DNA of 17,334 bases, from assembly GCA_030595765.1 (NCBI GenBank), contig JAUVCJ010000022.1:1-17334 (forward strand). Reading direction: 5' to 3'. Every line of letters starts with the position of its first letter. Position 1 is the stretch's first letter. Shown one piece after another: positions 6,101 through 15,100 of this stretch. The notes under the pieces were generated by a model. That model made no database searches and had not been told where the DNA came from. It saw nothing but the letters and a program-made list of their open reading frames with translations. The translations under genes were made by a program, and so were the position numbers. This DNA comes from Thermoplasmatota archaeon. GTDB taxonomy: Archaea; Thermoplasmatota; Thermoplasmata; GCA-020350865; JAUVCJ01.

Positions 6101-9100
6101 CCGACCCAGCTGCACTGCCACCAGTATTGTTGTAATAGATGGTGTAGACAAGCATATCAGAACGATCAGGAAGCAAATGGTCAACATACTTTTCCACAGT
6201 GATAATAGGCCTGCCACTGAAAATGGAGAGCACAGAGTCGTTACCATGATAGAGCCAACCTCCGCCATCCTGGTAGTCCAGCTCTGCGATGTTATCGATC
6301 TGCTCCAGGTAAGGTGTGCCGCTCTCTACTGTGACGTTTAGGTATATGCGCAACCGCTCTCCAGCTGCCAGCATCGGGATGTGCCAGGAAAAAGCATCTC
6401 CAAATACATCAGCCACAATGGTCGGATTGTCTGAGTAGGAATGCCATCCAGCATACTGATCGATGGTATCATTGACCCATACATCATAAGCTGTGCCGCT
6501 ACCTGTGTTGTTAACGAATATCACATAGTGGATGATGTCATTGGGATATACATCCAACAGATCCCTGGTCTTTTTCAAGCTAAGATCTGGTGCCCGGACA
6601 CTGACATTCGCCCAGGCTGAAGAATTGTGAAAAAGGCTGCCGCGATCATCTGTGTATTCCAGATAAGCATGATTGGTAAGGATCGCACCATCACCGATGC
6701 CAGCATCTACAAGAACTGTAATGGCAAATGAATGAGTGCCAGTAGATACATTGTAGAACGTCCAGTTGAAATCATCGATTCTGTTTGACTCTGCCGTGCT
6801 GGTAATGTAAGTGACACCGATAGGAAGAATGTCGGTTATCCATATCGTTTCTGATGGGCCTAAGCCTGTATTATTGAACCACATGGTATAGTTGATGAGT
6901 TCGCCAGGTTCTGCAAATTCTTCATCCACGCACTTCTGGATGGATATGTTTGCAGATGCATGAAAGATCGACCACACACTATCGTTGCTCTGATACGAGC
7001 TACCCGGGTCATCAAGATAGGATAGGTCCACAAGATTATCGATCTGCTCCAGATGGGGGGTGGCGCTATCAATTGAAACATTGAGCCAAAACATCATCTG
7101 CCCACCAGCAGCCAGTTCTGGAATGTACCAGGAGAAGGTATCACTAACAATTATAGGAGTATCTGAGAACGATTGCCAGTTAGCGTACTGGTCAATTGTG
7201 TCGTTTATCCACACATTAAATGCCGAGCCATTGCCAGTGTTGTTGATGTAAATCATATAGTGTATGATGCCTCCGCCATAGACAGCTGTCAGGTCGCGGG
7301 TCTTTTCAACTGTCAGGTTGGGTAAAATGGATGGGCTAGTGAAAACAACAACCTCATTGCTCAAATACTCCGACCATGACCCTCCATTTGCATCGGTGTA
7401 GTTTCCAGTGGCTTGATTGACAACAACAGGCCTGAATGTTATATTCCATGAATCAAGAATTGGGGTTGCAGAGCCATTTCCTTTGAACTTGACCATAAGC
7501 TTGATCGAGCCTGAAGGAAGACTTGACAGGTCAATTTGCGAGGAAGAAATATCAATATAGTTTGGTAGAGGCAGGCCAGTGGAGGCATTCAGTATCGTAA
7601 TATTGAGCCAGGTGCTCTGGAGCTCAGTCTTTTGAATGGTAAGGTCCCAGTAACTGGAATTGGCTGGCGGGGTGATGGGCTCGCTCAAGAGAGTGCCTCC
7701 CCTGGCATATCCAAGAGATATAAAGGCCAGACCGATCTGATAATCAAAGCCTTTTGCTGCATAGTAGATCATGTCATAGCTGGAGCCAGGCACCACAGAT
7801 GGTGAGGATAAATATCCACTCTCCCAATCTGAACCCTGCGGCTCCAGAATAGGGTTGCTCTCCTCTCTAGTCCATACAGTGCCATCCGTGGAATAGGCCA
7901 TGCCAATTCTACTGTTCAACCCATCAGAGCCAATATACCACATATCGAACTTTCCATCTCTATCAATGACCTCAGGGGTATGAACCCTGAAAGAATCCCA
8001 TTCACCTGCTAAACCATTTTCTAGGCAGGGATTGGAAGGAGAGCGGGTCCAAGTGATGCCATCCAAAGAGGTAGCAAGGCCAATGGCATAAGTAGTAGCA
8101 GCAAAGCCAGAATACCACATCCAGTATTTGCTTCCAACTTTCAACACTGATGGAGAGAACACACCTGTATCATCCCAGCCGCTTGCCGAAGGAGAAAACA
8201 CCGGGTTTGAGATATCCTTGACCCATGTTATACCGTCTGTTGATGTTGCCATGCCTATCTGATTCGGCCCACCGCTGCTGTAACCCCAATACCACATTCG
8301 GAAAGTGCCATTCTCATATACTACACTGGAGGGATAGATACCAACCTCATCCCATGCAGCTCCAGTTCCAACGCTTAGAACAGGATTGGCTGGATGATCG
8401 GTCCATGTCTGCCCATCAATGGAAATGGCATAGCCTATGTTCATCCTGCCACCCAGGGCATAGGGCATGGCTCTGGCCGAATACCACATCTTGTAGATGC
8501 CGTCATCAAAGATGACAACTGGAGATTGAGCCGCAAGGTTTTTCCAATCGCCCAGCTGGCTCTGGATTATAGGGTTTAGATCACTGCGTTGGTTAACTGG
8601 ACCTCTCAAGGTCGCCACGCCTCCAGACACCTCAACAGAGTCAAGCTCCTCCAGAAAGGTGTCGTTGTCAAACTCATCCTGCCAGGTCGTAACAGAGCCG
8701 GGGCTGGCCTCGACCGTGGCGTTCAGGTAAAGCACAACTGAGCTAAAGGCCGGGAGCGACAGGACCCAACGTATTGTAGAGGCTCCAGGATCCCATATAC
8801 CGCCACTGCTTGCCTCCAGGTAGCCCAAGGGAGGCTCTAGAGTGTCGTTGATCCATACATTGGCTGCATCGCCTGACCCGGTGTTATTGACCAGTATCTG
8901 GTAATGAACAGCCTCTCCCACGCTCGCCTCCAGCTCCTGAGCATTCTTTTCCAGTGTAATGGTAGGAGCTCTAACATCAATAAGAGCCGTGGCATTCAGG
9001 GGAGCTAGGGGTTGGCCACCCCAGTAGGTAGCCTCCAGAGCGGCCTGATTTGTAAGTAGTGTCAGGTCCAATAGATGATCATTCAGCCTGACTTCTATCT

Positions 9101-12100
9101 CCAGCAAATGTGCTCCAACCCCGACATCGACCATTGACCAGCCATAGGTAGCTCCAACATGGACATCAAATGGAATGGAGCTTGTTACATAGCTTAGGCC
9201 TGGTGGCAGGGTATCGTTGAGCCACAGTGTAGGAGAAGGTTCGTTGCCTGAGTTGTTGAACCAGATGGTGAATGTCACAAGGTCTCCAGGGTCGGCATAC
9301 TGGATCGAAGGCCGCTTCTCCAATGTGAACCTGGGTAACAGAACCTGAGTGGATGCGCTTGCTTGCAGACCCGAATAATGAATATCATTGGCCCCAACAT
9401 AGTCCAGGGTTGCAGTATTATTGAGCCACTGGCCTGAAATGACATCTGGGTCAACTGTTACGTTGATGAATAGGGCATGAGACCCTGGTAAAACATTGGC
9501 AAATACCCAGCAATTGGTCTGGCCTGAACTAGAGTCAGGCAGTATGGATGAGCCAGCATAGGTTGTGCCCTGAGGTAGGGTGTCATTGACCCAGACCGTG
9601 GTTGCACTGGCTGAACCCGTGTTATTGAACCAAATAGTGTAACTAAGTACTTCGTTTGGATGCGCACCTGCTAGATCCACCCTCTTTTTCAGCTCCATTA
9701 CAGGAGCCCTGACAGCTATTGCTACCCCTGCATCCTCTCGAGGTGGTTGTTCTCCTGCACCCTGATAATCTAGAGTGACGTTATTGAGGAGTATCTGACC
9801 GTCCAATAGATCGTCAACAAGCTGTACCTGGATCTCCAGAGAGTGGTTCCCAGGAGCAATATTGTGCATTATCCAGCCATAAGTTGCCCCATTGCCCACA
9901 CCGTCAGTCCAATTATATGGCTCTGAACTGGAAATGTAGATTGTGCCATTGGGTAGGGTGTCGTTGAGCCACAGCACATCCGCAGGCGCAAGGCCGGCGT
10001 TGTTGAACCAGATGGTGTAGTTCAGAGTGCTTCCAGGGGTTGCAAAGGGCTCGGCCACAAGCTTCTCCAGCTCAAAAATAGGCACAAATTTAAGGATACT
10101 TCCTACCTCATTTGAAACCCCACTGCTGATGCATGCCGTTCCTGCGCATACGTGGTCAACCCATGCTAGATTTGTGATGCTGGTGTTGATGGTTGGCTCA
10201 ACTGTGACGTTAAAGTACATGGAAAAGGACTGACCAGGGGTCAGGTTCAACAAATGCCACATCAGTGTCATGTTGATGGGGTCGTAGCTGCCAGAGGGGT
10301 CCATCTCCAGAAGGGATATATCATCTGGCAGGGTATCATTGACCCATGCCGAGCTGGTTCCCAGGCTGCCAGATACATTGAGCACCAGTTCGTAATGTAG
10401 CACCTCCCCTATCTTTATATGACTCTCTCCTACAAACTTGGTCAGGGTTAGGTTGGAGGCTTGAATTACTGTGGTTGCCTGGGCGCCTGGTGTGGAGCGA
10501 ACCCTACCCCTCTGATCTGAATAATCCAATGTTGCGCCATTCAAAAGCGCCAAGCCATCAGCGGCATCGCAATCCACACTCACTACCAGTTGCAAGGAAT
10601 GGACTCCAGGCGAAACGTCCTGCAGAATCCAGCCAAGGGTCTGGCCGGTGATTGAATCATAAGCTTGGGTGCTGCTCAGATAGTTCACACCAACTGGCAG
10701 GGTATCGTTTACCCAGACTGTCAGAGCACTCTGGCTACCAGTGTTGTTGTACCAGATTGTGTAAGTTAGGATCTGGCCAGGGAGGGCAATTGCAGGTTCG
10801 ACCCGCTTATCCAGAGTCATTGTGGGGGTCTGGACCAGCACCAGAGCATTATCAGCAGACCCTGCCTGCAGATTACCATTTGCATCTGTAAAGTCGAGCC
10901 AGACCGTGTTATTTAGCATCACTGTGTCAAGAGCCATATCGTCGTCCACTCTGGCAATTAGGGTTAGCTGATGGGTTCCTGGAACCACATCAGTGAGAAC
11001 CCACCCCAGATCCTGGCCGCTCATGCGGTCATAGGGCAGTGAGCTACTGACATAGGTCATATTATTGGGCAGAGTATCATTGAGCCAAACTGTGCCGGCA
11101 ATACCAGAGCCTGTGTTGTTGTACCACAGAGTGTAGGTTACCAGGCCGTTGGGTGGTACTGTATCTGTGTCGGCCATGTTCTCAACGCTAATGATGGGAG
11201 CTTGCACTGTCACATTGAACCAGGCTGTGGAGGAAGGCCTACTCCTGTTCATATCGTCCTTGTATTCAAGTTGAATCATATTGACCAGCACAGTACCATC
11301 TCCAAGACCGGGGGCGACTTGGACAATTACTTGAAGCTCATGGGGGAATGGTGTGGAGGAGAAGATCCAGTTATAATCCCCAACCCTGTTACTTTCTGCA
11401 GAACAGCTAAGATAGCTCACCCCATTTGGTAGGGTGTCATTGACCCACATCTGGCTAGGCACTCCCCCACCAGTGTTGTTCAACCATATTGTATACTCCA
11501 GCAGGTCGCCAGGAGTAACATATTGAGTGGGGGCTCCTTTCTCCACTGTTAATATCGGCTGGGCCACAGTGGTTACAGCCTGGGCATCCTCGGAATCTAT
11601 TCCCAACCCTGTGGTGAAAGCGTCCATGTGTACACTATTTACAAGGGTGTCATCCTGAACAAGAAACTCATCCACAAGAACCGTGACTGTCAGCAAGTGG
11701 GGGCCAACATCAACGTTGCTGAATGTCCAGTTCCATTCTCCAGTTCTGGCGCTTTCTGAGTTAGAAGTGACAAAGGTCACACCCATGGGAAGCGAGTCAT
11801 TGATCCATACCTTGGAAGCAGGAATGGTGCCGGTGTTGTTGTAGTAGATGTTATATGTTATCTGGCTTCCTGGCGGAGCCGTTGCAGGAGCGGTCTTGAC
11901 AAGGGTCATGCCGGGTGCTCCGACCCAGAAGGTACCATGCCCATAGGACGTTACACCATTGCCCTCGTAAGCTGTTATGTTGGCTGTGTAAATACCAGCC
12001 TCGGCACCCATAGGAATAAAATAGTTGTACTCGTAAATTCGCGGGCTTTGGGAGTAGATTGGCATAACGATACTGTTGTATATCACGCCATCAGAGGGGT

Positions 12101-15100
12101 CGGTCAAGCGTAGGGTTGCAAGAACGATATCGTAGTCCCCGAAAGGGTCTGTAACATAGGCTCTTATACTGATAAGATGGCCCTCATCAAAAACCTCGCT
12201 CTCCTGGTTCTGCTCATTGAAGGATCTTACCCATTCCACCTCAATGTAGGTGTCAGTAGGCAATTCCAACCTGGACATCCTGGTCGTGGAATCATACACT
12301 ACATCCACGTTCGAGATGAGACCGCCATCGTGGAGCACCTCCAGCAATAACTTGATCTGGCTACCTGCATCGATCCAGGAACTGACAGGTATATTGAAAG
12401 TATTCCAGCCGTCACCAACGTTGATGAGACTGGCTCTGCCAAGCTCGACATCATCGTCATAGATCATCGCCCTTACATCAGGGTCATTGACAGAATTTTG
12501 CAGGTAAATTATTGCTTGAGCCGTACCCTGGACATGAAAATCGCTATTTAATGGAGGCATCAACTTCCAGACATTATCCTCCATCAATGTATCGTACTCC
12601 TCCAAATTCGTTGTTGTCGAAATGGTGCCTGTGGGCTCCAGTCTATTGAGCATGTCATCTGCGCTATTAGAGTAAGGGTGAAGGTAAAGCTCCTTGATGA
12701 CGCCTGGAGGGAATGGAGTATTGGTGGTTGCTTGAACAGTTGCACTGATGTTCAGGTCGGCCCATGACCTGGCAGTGAGAACGGTCAGGTCCAGTGCTCC
12801 TTGGTCTGTTGCGCTCGGTACGAATTTCTTGAGTAAGACATTGGCAGATGCGCCACTGCTCAATTGCAGGTCTGGAAGTCCGTTCCCGTTCGAGTCGTAC
12901 AACTGATCCACCCAATCCCACAATCCATCACCGTTGGAATCGTAAGATACCCTGACTCCAGACATCCAAAGCTCTGAGCGCCAGCTTTGAGAAGATGCAC
13001 CAACTAACAGATCGTAATTATCCAGCTGTATGCCAGTGTTTTCCAAGGTGAAGACATGATCCGCTTCTAAACCGGCTGGCACCTCCTTTTCGCTATCTGG
13101 ATACATTGAAACACCCAGCTCGGAGACATAGAACTCTGAATTGCTGGTGTGGGTCACTCCATTGCCCTCCAGCCCTACAACTAAAACTATGTAAGTCCCA
13201 CCAATTGCTCCGCCATCCAGAGCATGGTCCCATCTAAATTCCCTCCAGAAAGGGAGAGTCCCAGGGTCCTCATCCACCGTTGCCATTGACTGGTCTAGAA
13301 TAATTGGAGCTCCCAACGGATCCAAAATGGTCACTGTGGCTGAAGATATGTCATATGCACCGAACGGGTCGGTCACATTGGAGTTTACCCGAACGGTCTG
13401 ACCCGGGTAGAAATGAATCTTTGGATAATTCAGCTCGTCAAAGGTCCCGACATCCTGGACGTTGATGAAGGTGGGAGTAAGCAATACCATTCGTGAGTCA
13501 GAGAAAGAGGATGAATAATGAATGTCTACTCCGTTTGTAGCCTGATTGGTGGAAATGTCCAGCCTCATGCCATTGCCACGATCCACCAGGTGGTCTGTCT
13601 CCGGTAATGTGAAGGTCATCCAGTCGTCATATCCAGCAGGAACGTTCTGGCTCATCCGGGCAATATCTTCAGTGCTTCCATCAGGGAGAAATTCCCTTAG
13701 CCAGACCGAGAGAGTATTGACAGTTGTTGCATCTGCGACCAAGCGGAGGGTGACATTGATGGTGTCCAGTAATCTAAGCTCTGAACCAGCCCCAGGGAAC
13801 ATGTAGGATGTGAATGGGCTTGCTTGGGTCAGAGTGTGAAACTCCCCGACTCCTGTTGGATAGGTTCGGTTGAACACCTCTCTTGTTGATGTTAGGTCTA
13901 GTATGGAAACAGGAGCACTGGATCTATGAAGATACAGCTGTTTCTCCTCCATTCTCTCTGGCCTGACCTGAATTGAGCATAGGTCCATGGGTGAGAAGGT
14001 ATTGAATGCTTCATCGCGGCCTTGAGCCCATGCCCTGTTCTGGTGCTCGCCAAAGTCCGATTGCTGGGTGGGTGTTGCAGTGAAATTGAGGTATAGAGAA
14101 GTAGAACCTGGAAGGTCCTTTACCAACCGCCAGGTAAGCTGGCTTCCAGATTGAACGGGCTCGGCATTGGAGCCACTGAGGCTTGGACTTCCATCCCCGA
14201 ACTCTATCATGGTGGCACCAGGCAGATAATCCCATCCAACAGGTAGCATATCAGTTATGTTAATGTCCTCCACCTGGTGCGCTCCGGTGGTTACAACAAG
14301 CTGGAAACGGACAAGCTCCCCTCTATGGGCGAAACTAACGTTGGAGGTCTTCTCGATCTCAAGCATGGACTCCATCCAGTCCTCATAGAACGGAAGGACG
14401 GTGTACCCGAAATCAAAGCTGGGGTCGCCGGTTTCCTGATTTGAGCCAACACCGTATGTCACTGCAAATGGCTTATCAGACCATAGGTGGGTCATGGCAC
14501 TGTCTCTGGCCAGCCAGCTCTCATCAGAGCCATCGAGCTCATTGAGGTCGTCGGCTGTAACTACATACTCCAGCCTGTTCAGGTAATGGCTCTCATCAGC
14601 AACCCCATCGGCATCGAAATCCACATACACGATGGTGGCATCCTGCACCGGCGTGATCCAAAGAGGCTGGGTGTGGTCCCCCTGGAAATAACTGTTTGTG
14701 GGATTGGGAGCAAAGGGAATGAAATACTCTGTGTTCAGGAGGGTGGCATCCACTGCCTGAAAACCAAAGTCGTCAACAGGCGAGCCTGAATCAGCGGCTC
14801 CGAGCATCCAGATCCTATCAGTTGGGTTGTCGGTGTAGACGTGTATTGCTGAATCCTGGGGAGCTGAATAATTGAAATAGACCTCGCCAGCTGTAACATG
14901 GACTGTCTGGATACCGGTCCTGTCCTCGAAATGAACATCAGTGTCCTGATAGGCATAGAGGTACAATCTGGGTTGCTCCAGCCTGTTACCCCATGGTGGG
15001 GCACCAAAGGTCCTGAATTGGGCAGATACCGGGATGTAATAATCGTTCCCAAGGGCTCCGTATGGAGTCAGGGTAAATGACCTAGCATCAATGGACTGGA

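Noticed and set aside
7695..8590. Propeller as an active GH43 or GH32 glycosidase
   Set aside because: The blade repeats are clear, but I could not assign the catalytic Asp and Glu residues, so only the fold is claimed.
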